Shown here in pieces: positions 47,620-57,108 of a stretch of DNA of 64,000 nucleotides; the first letter of the stretch is position 1, and each line of letters starts with the position of its first letter. The DNA comes from UBA7985 sp038141425. Lineage in GTDB: Bacteria > Pseudomonadota > Alphaproteobacteria > UBA7985. Made by a program: the position numbers and the translations under genes. The stretch lies in NCBI GenBank assembly GCA_038141425.1, contig JAYQIC010000001.1, forward strand, positions 124,001-188,000, given 5' to 3'. The notes under the pieces are model-generated. The model was not told the origin of the DNA. It saw nothing but the letters and a program-made list of their open reading frames with translations, and searched no databases.

Positions 47620-48756
47620 TCAGGTTTCCATCTCATCGCGGAACGAGGTGCCGATCAGGGCGCGGATGATGTGGTAGTGGTCCTCGAACATCCGCTGCGG
47701 GTCGAGCTGGTGGAAGGGCAGCCAGAACGCGACCGGCCGCTGTTCGCTGCCCCGCACCTGCGGCAGGCTGGTGCTGTCGCGCAGCTGGATCAGGTGGGCG
47801 TGGGCGATGGTCCGGCCCCGCGCCGAGCGCTTGGGATAGTCAAACACGTCGGTTGAGCGGATCGAGCCCCGCAGCACAGCCTCGGGCACCTTGATCCGCG
47901 TGTCCTCGCGCAGCTCGCGGATGACGCCGTCCTCTAGGCTTTCATCCTCGCGCACAAAGCCGCCGGGCAAGGCTGTCAGCCCCAGCCCCGGACGGGTCTT
48001 ACGCTCGATCAGCAGCACGTGACCGGACTGAACCACCACGGCGGCGACGGTGACAAAGGTCGGCGGATAGGGCGAGGCCGCCCAGCCGGATTTATAATTC
48101 TGGATGAAGCGGTCTTCTTCGACCACGTTGGCCAGCTCGGTCTGAGCCATGAAGTCGCGCAGCAACCGGATCACGGGCTCAGGCGTGACTTTGCGCAGGG
48201 TTTCCAGCACCGGCGTGCTATCGTCGCTGAGATCGCCGCCAGCGTCGAAGATCGCACGGCGCAGATCGGTGGCATTGATGCCGCGATAGTTGTCACAGTC
48301 GCTGCTCTGCCACTCAGGGAACAGGCGCAGGTAGTAGGAGCTCTCGTCCTTGGAATGCCCGATCAGGGCGATTTCCGGGTTGGACCGTTCCGGCTCGATC
48401 CGCCCCATGACCCGCTGCACGGCCACCCGGATGTTGGTGATCCAGGCAGGGTCGTTATAGAGCACGTCCATCAGCGGCACGATCTGGATGCGGGCGTTGT
48501 CCGCTTCGTCGAAGCTGGCCCGGATCATGGCGGCGCGCTCGTTGTGGGTGAAGGGGTTCATCGGCGTGCGCGGCTGCAGCGCCGAGCCGAGCAGCAGCAC
48601 GACGTGGCGCGCCTGATCGAGCGCGCGGCGGATCACCGACTGGTGGCCGAAGTGGAAGGGCTGGGCGCGAAGGATGAAGACCGCGACGTCCGGGCGGAGG
48701 TCGGCGGCAGCAGCGGCGGCGGCGTCAATGGGCGCCGCGCTCGATGGGGTCGTCAT
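47620..48756 (-). CDS. Bifunctional NMN adenylyltransferase / Nudix hydrolase
   Basis: An intact 378-residue NadM-Nudix fusion. The N-terminal domain (about 25-190) has the nucleotidyl-transferase motif FILRAQPFHFGHQSVI and SALQPRTPMNPFTHNER; the C-terminal Nudix box is GGFVREDESLEDGVIRELRED. The first half makes NAD from NMN, the second is expected to hydrolyse ADP-ribose. ATG 48756 gives an Ala-rich tail of about 20 residues before the domain. Single gene with its own upstream gap. Confidence 0.88.
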   Translation of the reverse strand: MTTPSSAAPIDAAAAAAADLRPDVAVFILRAQPFHFGHQSVIRRALDQARHVVLLLGSALQPRTPMNPFTHNERAAMIRASFDEADNARIQIVPLMDVLYNDPAWITNIRVAVQRVMGRIEPERSNPEIALIGHSKDESSYYLRLFPEWQSSDCDNYRGINATDLRRAIFDAGGDLSDDSTPVLETLRKVTPEPVIRLLRDFMAQTELANVVEEDRFIQNYKSGWAASPYPPTFVTVAAVVVQSGHVLLIERKTRPGLGLTALPGGFVREDESLEDGVIRELREDTRIKVPEAVLRGSIRSTDVFDYPKRSARGRTIAHAHLIQLRDSTSLPQVRGSEQRPVAFWLPFHQLDPQRMFEDHYHIIRALIGTSFRDEMET

Positions 48757-48880
48757 GGGGCCAACAAGCTCCTTGCAGGCAGATCGGGTGCACCGGTCTA
48801 TCCAGTGCATCCCCATTATCTCTGCCGCAGGGCCGGAAGGTCAACGGCGCGAGCGATTCCGCGAACGCCGGGGCTCTGGG

Positions 48881-49588
48881 CTAGGGCTGCTTGCGTCGAT
48901 GGATCCAGCCGTTTTCGACCCGGTCCAGATAACCTCGGGTGCGGCCCTGAACGTTCCCACAGAAGGTTTCGATGTCGTCGGTAACCTCTTCCCACGTCCG
49001 GTCGGAACGGATGGTCGGCCCGAATTGAATGATCTTCTTGTCGTAGTGCATGGTCACCAGCAGCATCGGCACGTCTGCACCTTTGGCGATGTAGTAGAAG
49101 CCCTTTTTCAGGGTGGGCGTGGGTGAGCGTGTGCCTTCGGGGGTCAGCGCGAGGATGGCGCGTTCACCGGCGTCGCGAAAGGCTCTGACGGCTGACTCGA
49201 CCTGCCCGTGCGCGGCCGTGCGCTCGATCGGGATTGCGCCGGTCCAACGCAGAAATGCGCCAAAGCCGTATTTGAAGACATCGCCCTTGATCATGTATTT
49301 GAGGTCGACGCGGAACAGGAAGAAAATCCAGACCGCAAGGATGAAGTCTATGTTCGAGGTGTGAGGCATCAGGATCACGACGAACTTGCCCCGGTCGGGC
49401 AACGTCCCCAGCGACCGCCAGCCCATGAGCCGCAGGCCCCATACGCCAACGAAGCGCAACGGGCGAAAGGCGCGCTTGATGGGAATCATCGCCGGGAAGC
49501 GGTTAATCCCGTCCAGCGGTTCCAGCGTTTCCGGGTCAGTGTCGTGGGGAAAGACCCAGGGCTTGCCGGTATCATCCTGTGCACTCAC
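48881..49588 (-). CDS. 1-acylglycerol-3-phosphate acyltransferase family protein
   Basis: A 235-residue PlsC-like acyltransferase. The HX4D motif is in MPHTSNIDFIL, the second substrate motif is LTPEGTRSPTPTLKKGFYYIA. Hydrophobic stretches near residues 40-95 suggest membrane association. It may make phosphatidate or acylate another lipid. ATG 49588. Co-directional with the NadM and TauE genes but with gaps over 100 bp, so it may be transcribed alone. Confidence 0.83.
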   Translation of the reverse strand: MSAQDDTGKPWVFPHDTDPETLEPLDGINRFPAMIPIKRAFRPLRFVGVWGLRLMGWRSLGTLPDRGKFVVILMPHTSNIDFILAVWIFFLFRVDLKYMIKGDVFKYGFGAFLRWTGAIPIERTAAHGQVESAVRAFRDAGERAILALTPEGTRSPTPTLKKGFYYIAKGADVPMLLVTMHYDKKIIQFGPTIRSDRTWEEVTDDIETFCGNVQGRTRGYLDRVENGWIHRRKQP

Positions 49589-49715
49589 GAACGCCCCTTC
49601 CCCCTACAATGCTTGGCTACGCGCCCTCTGGGCGCCTGCCTGTGGTCGTTGGCCCCCTGTTGTAGGCGGCTTTGCCCCGGGCAGCAATTCGGCAGCCCCG
49701 GTTGTCTGACCGGCC

Positions 49716-50526
49716 TCAGGCCAGCCCCATGAGCCCGCGAGATCCGTCCCAGACCAGCTTGCTGGCGGTGACGAACAGCGCCCCTTCCATCAGCACGAAG
49801 AACGGCCGCTGCGGCACCATCCGGTGCAGGAACACCCCGAGGATCATCCCCACCGCCGCGAACGGCAGCAGCACCAGCGACAGGCTCAGGGTGCTGACCG
49901 GAAACTGTCCAATGGCAAAATAAAACGGCAGTTTGATGATGTTAACGATGGTGAAGGTCAGGATCGTTGTCGCCTGAAACGTCGTCTTGTCGAAGTTGAA
50001 GCGCAGCAGATAGGCCGCCGCCGCCGGACCACCCGCGTGGGCAATGGTGCTGGTGATGCCGAGCAGGCCGCCGAGGATCCAGCCAGCCAGCCCCCCGGGC
50101 CGGGGCGTCTGCGTGCGTCCATCGGCATCGGTCGCCACCAGCCGCAGGCGGCGCAAAATGCCCCAGCGGTGCGCGAGCACGTAGTAACAAACCAGCGCCA
50201 GCAGGATGCGCAGCATGTCCGGATCGACCACGGTGAACAGCAGCGTGCCAAGGATCACCCCGGCGAGCATGGGCAGCACCAGCGCCCGCGCGGTCGGCGC
50301 GTCCCACTGCCGCCAGAAAGCGCGCAGGCCGAGCATATCCATGGCGTTGAGCAGCGGCAGCATCACCGCCGCCGCCAGTGCCGGGCTGGACGCCAGCGCC
50401 AGCAGCGGCGTGGAGACCACGTTCAGGCCTGAACCAAAGCCCCCTTGGACACCCCCATGAGCAGGACGGCGACCAACGCGAGGTCCAGAACTGGCCGTTT
50501 TGGCCAAGCAGAAGAAAGTCAGACAC
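49716..50526 (-). CDS. TauE/SafE-family membrane exporter, one frameshift
   Basis: An inner-membrane protein of about 270 residues with about eight hydrophobic helices. VSTPLLALASSPALAAAVML, GVILGTLLF, GITSTIAHAGGPAAAAYLL are typical of the TauE/SafE (DUF81) family, which exports sulfite or organosulfonates. The frame slips near 50470; the first 20 residues (from GTG 50526) are in another frame, so the start is uncertain. Substrate unknown. Confidence 0.8.
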
Positions 50527-50628
50527 GGCCCCGCCGATCACTGTGAAACGCCTGCCCTGACATCGCACAGGGCGGGGTCGAGGTCGAGGGCCGCCCGGCG
50601 CATTCAGGCAGAGCGAGCAGCGGGAGGC

Positions 50629-51093
50629 CTACCCCGCGCGGGCCTGTTCAAGCTTCCCACCAAGATGCTCGGCCAGCGCATCGAAAAACCGCTCGGTGAA
50701 CCGCCGCGCCGTACCGGTCATCATCTTGGCGCCGAAGCGCGCGATCGGACCGTCGGTTGCGGCAGTAATGTCGTAGGCCAGCTCGGTGCCGCCCTCGATG
50801 TCGAGCAATTGCACCTCTGCGATGCCCTTGGCCATGCCGGCAACGCCGCCAGACCCCTCGCCTTCCAGCCGGTAGGTGCGGGCGGGGTCGATCTCGACCA
50901 GCCGGATGCTGCCCTTGAACAGGGCCTTTATCGGGCCGATGCGACCGCCGACTTCGATGGCATAGAGGTTGCCGCCGGTCGGCTCAAAGCGCTCGCACCC
51001 CGGGATGCAGGCCTGAAGCACAGCCGGGTCGTTCAGCGCTCTCCAGACAGTGGCGCGGTCGGCCCGAAGCCGCGATGAACCGGAGAATTCCAT
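50629..51093 (-). CDS. CoxG-like SRPBCC-fold protein
   Basis: A 154-residue protein like CO dehydrogenase subunit G: MEFSGSSRLRADRATVWRAL, ACIPGCERFEP, GSIRLVEIDPARTYRLEGEG and FGAKMMTGTARRFTERFFDAL. These proteins help recruit or mature Mo-containing hydroxylases at the membrane. No coxSML genes are adjacent, but mobB elsewhere in the window agrees with molybdoenzyme use. ATG 51093. Confidence 0.83.
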   Translation of the reverse strand: MEFSGSSRLRADRATVWRALNDPAVLQACIPGCERFEPTGGNLYAIEVGGRIGPIKALFKGSIRLVEIDPARTYRLEGEGSGGVAGMAKGIAEVQLLDIEGGTELAYDITAATDGPIARFGAKMMTGTARRFTERFFDALAEHLGGKLEQARAG

Positions 51094-51298
51094 GCTGTTC
51101 CTTCGCCTTTGCACCCGCCGGAGCAGCGGCGGCATGGCTCTGAGATGGGCAGCGTGGAGCAGCAGAGCAAGGGACCGCCACGCGTGCAGCGCCGTTTGAG
51201 GCGAAACTGATGAAGCTGTCCGGGCTGGGCCTCCGCGCCGAGCTGTGCTCTGCTGGAACGCGTAACCAGAGACCACAGCCCGAAAGCCACCTGCCGCC

Positions 51299-52215
51299 AT
51301 GACCGACCCCAGCGCCATCAGCCCCGACCCCCTACCGCATGGCTATATCGACGTACTCGATCATCGCATGGCCGTGGTCGACCTGCTCGCCAGCTGCCGC
51401 TGCCCGCCCCGGCCGCACCCTTGCTGTTCCAGCACGGCAACCCGACCAGCAGTTATCTCTGGCGCAATATCATGCCCCACCTGACCCACCACGGCCGCTG
51501 CGTGGCTGTCGACCTGATCGGCATGGGGCATTCGGACAAGCTCGCCGACAGCGGGCCGGAGCGCTATTCCTTCGCCGAGCATGCGCGCTTTCTCGACGCA
51601 GCGCTGGAGGCGCTTGCAGTCGGCGATGACGTCGTCTGGGTGATCCACGACTGGGGCTCCGCGCTCGGGTTCCACTGGGCCCGCCGCCACGCCGAGAGGG
51701 TCAGCGGCATCGCCTACATGGAGGCGCTGGTCGCACCGGTGCCGAGCTGGGATGACTGGAACGAGACCTCGCGCCGCGTGTTTCAGGGCTTCCGCTCGGA
51801 AAACGGCGAAGCCATGGTACTGGAGAAGAATGTTTTCGTCGAACGCGTCCTGCCGGGCTCGATCCTGCGTGATTTGAGCGAGGCGGAAATGGCGGCCTAT
51901 CTGGCGCCTTTCGCCAAGCCGGGGGAAGACCGCCGACCGACGCTGTCGTGGCCTCGGCAGATCCCGATTGCCGGAGAACCGGCGGAGGTCGTGTTAGTCG
52001 CGGCAGACTACGCCGACTGGCTCTCGAAGTCCGACGTGCCCAAGCTGTTCATCAACGCCGAGCCGGGCGCGATCCTGACCGGCGATATGCGGGCGCTGTG
52101 CCGCCGGTTTCCCAACCAGAACGAGGTCACGGTCGCCGGGTCGCACTTCATTCAGGAAGACAGCCCCGCCGAAATCACGGCTGCAATCGACACCTGGATT
52201 GCAAACGAGACCTGA
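51299..52215 (+). CDS. Haloalkane dehalogenase, one frameshift
   Basis: An alpha/beta hydrolase of about 305 residues that removes halogen from haloalkanes. HGNPTSSYLWRNIMPHL with the halide-binding Asn, the nucleophile Asp and Trp in VIHDWGSALGFHWA, the acid Glu in YMEALVAPVPSWDDW and the base His in VAGSHFIQEDSP fit the HLD-II (LinB/DhaA) group. The frame slips near 51400, before LLFQHGNP. ATG 51299. Convergent with the next gene. Confidence 0.88.
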
Positions 52216-52244
52216 CCGACCCGTCGCCCTGTGGTTTCAGAACT

Positions 52245-52294
52245 AAAAAAGAGGCCGGGCGCCAACGCCCTCGAAAGAGCATCGGCACCCGGCC
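52245..52294 (-). terminator. Terminator for the small lipoprotein gene
   Basis: Arms ggccgggcgcc and ggcacccggcc (one mismatch) are flanked on the left by aaaaaa, which is a T-run on the minus strand. It lies between convergent genes and may affect both. Confidence 0.75.
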
Positions 52295-52324
52295 TTCCAA
52301 AAAATTGCCTTACGGCCGCTGCGC

Positions 52325-52654
52325 TTAGTAGTGGTAGCGCGGGCAGTAGGAGTTTGCGCTGATCAGACCACCAACGCCGGCACCGGCGATACCGGAGAGC
52401 AGCAGCTCATCACGGTTGATTGGGCCAGCCCAGTCGAGAACTTCGTCAGCCAGCGCGTAAGCGGCGAGGCCGGCAAGGCCACCAACCAGCGCACCAGGTA
52501 CAACGCAGTTACCGGTCGGGTGGACGTAGTAGGTCTCAGCCGCGTGGTCACCGCCACCATGGCCTTCAGCGTACATGGGCATGTAAGCCGGGGTCACGCA
52601 GGCACCCAGACCCAGCATGCTCAGACCAGCGGCAGCGATTGCAATCTTTTTCAT
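52325..52654 (-). CDS. Small glycine-zipper lipoprotein
   Basis: A 109-residue protein with signal peptide and lipobox GLGAC. Two glycine-rich helices (ALVGGLAGLAAYAL and GIAGAGVGGLI) look like glycine-zipper membrane-inserting segments, and the tail has NSYCPRYHY. No named family is recognised. ATG 52654. The upstream gap of 446 bp is long enough for regulated expression. Confidence 0.7.
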   Translation of the reverse strand: MKKIAIAAAGLSMLGLGACVTPAYMPMYAEGHGGGDHAAETYYVHPTGNCVVPGALVGGLAGLAAYALADEVLDWAGPINRDELLLSGIAGAGVGGLISANSYCPRYHY

Positions 52655-53100
52655 GACTAAGTGATCTCCATCTCCACGAGTGCCTTTGTGATATGCCCCA
52701 TTAAACGCTGGGTAGCAACCAAATTGACTCGCATAATTTCCTTAGAACCAAGCCGGTATGAACACCGCTTTTGATGCGGCGCTTGACAACGAGTTCTATG
52801 GCAAAGCCACCAGAACGCAAGCCGAGGACCGATAACAAGGCTGTTTAGAGGACAAATGTGTAAAAACCATGGTGCCGACGCCCACCGTCTCGGGCTCTGG
52901 TCGCAGAATTAACGAATTCGACCCTTCAAATGGATCGATTTTTAGATTTTCCTTCTGAAAACATACAGATTTTCAGAAGAACCGAATGGGAGACACTTTT
53001 GATGGGCTGAGTGGCAAGCGGGTTGCTGTCATCCTGCCCAGCGTCTTCGAGCGGGTCTGGGCAACCCGCGACGGGGCCTTCATCTGCACCAGATTGCACC
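52655..53100. promoter_or_regulatory. Intergenic region with a perfect 10-bp palindrome
   Basis: The 446-bp A/T-richer gap between divergent genes contains cttctgaaaa and ttttcagaag as perfect arms with an 8-bp loop at 52952-52979, and a gcgggttgc/gcaacccgc pair at 53019-53071. The first looks like an operator or attenuator for the von Willebrand A gene. Confidence 0.5.
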
Positions 53101-53477
53101 ATGCCCGACGCCAAGCCGTCCTCATCGCGCCCGTCACCCGCCCGCCTGCCCTGGCTGGCGATGCTCGTCGCCGTCACGCTCGGGCTGGGGCTCAGCCTGC
53201 TTAGCGCCGATGCGACCGCGCAGACCCGAGCGACGCTGACGGTACCGCCAGAGCCTGCGGGTAACACCATCCTCGTACTGGATAACTCAAACTCCATGTG
53301 GGGTCAGATCGCCGGGGACGCGAAGATCGAGATTGCCCGCGACATCATCGAGCGCAATCTTGTGGACTGGAACCAGTCGACCCGGCAGCGACCGAAGCCG
53401 CGACCCAGCAGCCCAGCCTCACCGGCGGGTCCTGGAGCAAGATGGGCCTGAAGGATTCGATTTCGACCACGTTCTAA
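53101..53477 (+). CDS. Truncated von Willebrand A domain protein
   Basis: ATG 53101 opens a signal peptide (ending ADATAQT) and the first strand and helix of a VWA domain with the metal-site motif LVLDNSNSMWGQI (DxSxS). The VWA domain stops after about 40 residues; after a frameshift near 53390 comes a short tail (SLTGGSWSKMGLKDSISTTF) to TAA 53477. Normal homologues are several hundred residues long, so an internal deletion has probably removed most of the gene. A functional product is doubtful. Confidence 0.55.
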
Positions 53478-53494
53478 ACAACGAGGTTGGAACA

Positions 53495-53531
53495 GGGGGC
53501 AGTGGCGCCGGCTGCCATTGCCCCCTTTTTT
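53495..53531 (+). terminator. Rho-independent terminator after the VWA remnant
   Basis: Arms gggggcagtggc and gccattgccccc (one mismatch) are followed by six T residues. Confidence 0.85.
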
Positions 53532-53605
53532 GGGGCAAGGCGCATGCCCCGAGCCGTGAACCTCAGGCCGCCAGCCGCATGACACGGGCCGTGTGGTAGC
53601 CCACA

Positions 53606-54631
53606 TCACCCGTTCAGCAGATTGAAGGTCGTCAGGGACTTGGCGTAAGCGCCGATGCCATAGTCCAGCGTCATCCCCATACCACCGTGGAGCTGGATGC
53701 TCTCCTCAGCCACAAGCGTCGCCGCCCGGCCAATCTTGGCCTTGGCCATGGACGCTGCCCGCAGCAGCGCGTCTCCGGACTGCAGGTTGGCCTGATTGGC
53801 CGCCCAGATCGCCATCGAGCGCGCGTCCTGCACCTCCATATTCATATCCACTAGCCGGAACTGCAGCGCCTGAAACGCGGCCAGCGGACGGCCGAACTGC
53901 TTACGGACGCTGAGATACTCGCGGGTCATGTCGGTTGCCGCCTGCATCATACCAACGGCCATAGCGCATTCCGCAATCACCCGGCGCGCGTTCGCTGCCT
54001 CGATTTCGGCAAGGCCCACGCCCTCGATCCGGGTCGCCGGAACAGCCTCCAGACGCAAATCGGCAAAGGGTCGCCCGTCCTGCAGCGGATAGTCGAAGCG
54101 GGTCACGCCGTCCGCGTCCAGCGCCACGCGGTACAGCGCCACCGCCCCCGCCTCATCCAGCGCAGAGACCAGCGCGTGGGTCAGTCCGGCAACGTTGGCG
54201 ACCAGTGTTTTTTCCCCGGTCATGCGTCCTGCATCATCCACCCGACAGCCCACCGGGGTCAGGCTATGGCGCTGCCCGCGTTCGAACAGGGCCAGCGTGT
54301 GCGCGGACGCAGCCTCCAACACCTCGGGCGAGCCCTGCCCCAGCGCGCAGACCGCCGTCATGGCATCCAGCACGGGTTCGAGCACCAGCCCCGGCCCCAG
54401 CGCCTCCCCGACCACGAGCGCGTCGAAGGCATCGCCGCCCAATCCGCCGAGCCCCTCCGGCACCTGCACGAGGCTCAGACCCAGTTCGTCCAGCTCGGTC
54501 GCCACGGCCGGGTCGTGGCCGGCATCGTTGGCGAGATAGCCCTTGCGCTGGTCAAGCGAGTAGCGGTCGGCGACAAAGCGGCTGACGGTTTCCTGCAGCA
54601 GGCGCTGGTCGTCACTGAGGCCAAAATCCAT
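53606..54631 (-). CDS. Acyl-CoA dehydrogenase, short subunit type
   Basis: A 341-residue FAD protein of the acyl-CoA dehydrogenase family (MDFGLSDDQRLLQETVSRFV, TREYLSVRKQFGRPLAAFQA, IQLHGGMGMTLDYGIGAYA). It is last in a run of five minus-strand fatty-acid genes, 37 bp after another acyl-CoA dehydrogenase. Adjacent pairs like this often form heterotetramers in which only one subunit is catalytic. Substrate not identified. Confidence 0.85.
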   Translation of the reverse strand: MDFGLSDDQRLLQETVSRFVADRYSLDQRKGYLANDAGHDPAVATELDELGLSLVQVPEGLGGLGGDAFDALVVGEALGPGLVLEPVLDAMTAVCALGQGSPEVLEAASAHTLALFERGQRHSLTPVGCRVDDAGRMTGEKTLVANVAGLTHALVSALDEAGAVALYRVALDADGVTRFDYPLQDGRPFADLRLEAVPATRIEGVGLAEIEAANARRVIAECAMAVGMMQAATDMTREYLSVRKQFGRPLAAFQALQFRLVDMNMEVQDARSMAIWAANQANLQSGDALLRAASMAKAKIGRAATLVAEESIQLHGGMGMTLDYGIGAYAKSLTTFNLLNG

Positions 54632-54668
54632 GGTGGTCGTTCCTGTTTCGTGGAGGTCTGGGTCGGGG

Positions 54669-55865
54669 TCAGGCGGTGAGCATGGCCTTGGCGATGATGG
54701 TCCGCTGGATCTCGTTGGAGCCACCGAAGATCGAGACCTTGCGCATGTTCAGGTAGGTCGGCGCAGCACCAGCGGCGTAGTCCGGCCCCAGAGGCGGTTC
54801 GTTGCGCCCGTGGAGCACCAAACCCTGCTGCTCCACGGCGGCGGCGGGGCCAACGGCTTCCATGATCAGGCGGCTGAGCCGCTGGTTCAGGTCCGAACCC
54901 CGGATTTTCAGCATCCCGGCAAAGGTCAGATCAGCGCGGTTCGCCGGGTCGGCCAGCACCCGCAGATTGGTGATATCGAGCGCGGTCAGGTCCATTTCCA
55001 CCTCGGCAACCTGCTGCGCAAACAACGGGTCGTTCATCAGCGTACCGCCGTCCTCGGTCTGCTCCATGCCAGCGATGGCCTTGAGTCGGTTCAGCTGTTC
55101 ACGGGCAGCGCCGATCTGGGCGATGCCAAAGCGCTCGTGCGCGAGCAGGAACTTGGCGTAGTCCCAGCCCTTGTTCTCCTCACCCACGAGGTTCTCAGCC
55201 GGAATGCGGACGTTGTCGAAGAAGACCTCGTTCACCTCGTGATAGTTGTCGAGCAGCACAATCGGTTTCACTTCGATCCCGGGTGTGTCCATGTCGAGCA
55301 GCATGAAGGAAATCCCCTCCTGCGGCTTACACTCGCTGTCGGTGCGGGTGAGGATGAACATCTTGTCGGCGTGCTGGGCGTAGGTGGTCCAGGTCTTCTG
55401 ACCATTGAGCACCCATTCGTCGCCATCGCGCACGGCCGAGGTCTTCAACGACGCCAGATCGGAGCCTGAACCGGGCTCGGAAAAGCCCTGGCACCACCAG
55501 TCCTCGAGGCTGGCGATCCGGGGAAGGTAGCGTTCCTGCTGCTCCCGCGAGCCGAAAGCCTGCAGCACCGGGCCGACCATACTGACCCCGAAGGCGAGCC
55601 GACGCGGGCAGTGGTGGGCGGCCGTGACTTCTTCGAAAATCTGGTTGCGGAGCGCGCTCCAGCCCAGACCACCCCACTCGGGCGCCCAATTCGGCACCGC
55701 CCAGCCGCAGGCGTACAGCGCCTTGTGATAGCCGACGATTTCATCCTTGGTGAGACGGTGCCCGAGGCGGATCTTCTCGCGGGTTTCGCGATCAACTTCG
55801 GTCTCGCAGAAGGCGACAACCTCGTCGCGGAATTTCAGGTCTTCGCTGGAAAAAGTCAGGTCCAT
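54669..55865 (-). CDS. Acyl-CoA dehydrogenase, larger partner
   Basis: A 398-residue acyl-CoA dehydrogenase (WWCQGFSEPGSGSDLASLKT, GQKTWTTYAQHADKMFILT, VSIFGGSNEIQRTIIAKAML). The usual YEGT glutamate near the C-terminus is replaced by FGGS, while LAHERFG carries a glutamate at the place used by isovaleryl- and long-chain enzymes. ATG 55865 is 41 bp after the thiolase stop. It likely oxidises acyl-CoAs in one complex with the next gene's product. Confidence 0.87.
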   Translation of the reverse strand: MDLTFSSEDLKFRDEVVAFCETEVDRETREKIRLGHRLTKDEIVGYHKALYACGWAVPNWAPEWGGLGWSALRNQIFEEVTAAHHCPRRLAFGVSMVGPVLQAFGSREQQERYLPRIASLEDWWCQGFSEPGSGSDLASLKTSAVRDGDEWVLNGQKTWTTYAQHADKMFILTRTDSECKPQEGISFMLLDMDTPGIEVKPIVLLDNYHEVNEVFFDNVRIPAENLVGEENKGWDYAKFLLAHERFGIAQIGAAREQLNRLKAIAGMEQTEDGGTLMNDPLFAQQVAEVEMDLTALDITNLRVLADPANRADLTFAGMLKIRGSDLNQRLSRLIMEAVGPAAAVEQQGLVLHGRNEPPLGPDYAAGAAPTYLNMRKVSIFGGSNEIQRTIIAKAMLTA

Positions 55866-55906
55866 GGTCGGGTTCCGGTCTTTGATAATTGTCAGGTGGG
55901 GCTGGG

Positions 55907-57105
55907 TCAGGCGACTTCGAACAGGCCTGCGGCGCCCATGCCGCCACCCACGCACATGGTGATGACGGCGTAGCGTTCACCCCGGCGCTTGGCTTCGAGC
56001 AGGGCGTGGCCGACCAGCCGCGCGCCGGTCATGCCGTAGGGGTGGCCGATGGCGATCGACGAGCCGTTGACGTTCAGCCGCTCGTCGGGGATGCCCAGCC
56101 GGTCGCGGCAGTACAGCACCTGCACCGCGAAGGCCTCATTCAGCTCCCACACGCCGATGTCGTCCACGCTCAGCCCGTGCGCGTCGAGCAGTTTGGGCAC
56201 GGCGAACACCGGGCCGATACCCATTTCGTCCGGCTCGCAGCCGGCCACGGCGATCCCGCGGTAGAAACCCAGCGGCTCGATGCCGCGTCGTTCAGCCTCA
56301 GCGCGCTCCATGACCACAGTCGCGGCTGCACCATCGGAGAGTTGGGAAGCGTTGCCGGCCGTGATCGTGCCGCCCTCGACCACGGTTTTCAGGCTGGAAA
56401 CCTGCTCGTAGGTCGAAGGCCGCAGGCCCTCGTCGCGGTCGACCGTAACCTCGGCGTCGGTAACGGTGCCGGTTTCCTTGTCCATCACCTTCTTGGTCAC
56501 GGTCATGGCAATGACCTCATCGGCCAGACGCCCGGCCTCGTTCGCCGCGATGGCGCGGGTCTGCGAATTGGCGCCATAGCGGTCCATATCCTCGCGCGAC
56601 ACGCCGTAGCGGGCGGCAACGGTCTCGGCCGTCTGCAGCATGGGCATGAAGTAGTCCGGCGCGTTGCTCAGCACCGTCGGATCAAGCAGGCGGTGGGCGT
56701 TCTGGTGCTCATTCTGGACCAGCGAGATCGACTCTACCCCGCCGCCGACCACCGTGGTCATCCCATCGGCAACAATCTGCTTGGCAGCCGTGGCAATGGC
56801 CATCATTCCCGACGAACTCTGGCGGTCCAGCGTCATGCCCGACACCGATACCGGTAGCCCGGCAGCAAGGGCGCCCGAACGGCCGATATTCAGCCCCGAA
56901 GAGCCCTGTGGCATCGCACAGCCCATGATGCAGTCATCGACATCTGCGCCGTCGATCCCGGCGCGTTCGACAGCCGCAGCGATGGCGGCACCGGCCAGCG
57001 CAGGCGCGCCGGTATCGTTGAAGGCACCGCGGTAGGCCTTGCCGATGGGGTGCGGGCGAAGGAGGCGATTACCGCCTCGCGCGCGCCAATGTTAAAGTTC
57101 GCCAT
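55907..57105 (-). CDS. Acetyl-CoA acyltransferase (thiolase), active-site Cys read as Ser, one frameshift
   Basis: A thiolase of about 399 residues, thiolytic last step of beta-oxidation. SGMTLDRQSSSGMMAIATAA is the nucleophile region: the position normally Cys (RQCSSG) is Ser here, from AGT. The other residues, NEAFAVQ, GHPYGMTGAR and the second cysteine CVGGGMGAA, are kept. The frame slips near 57050, after FARTP. ATG 57105 with AGGAG overlapping the upstream stop; it is 3 bp after the FadB-like gene, so coupled. Confidence 0.87.
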
Positions 57106-57108
57106 GGT

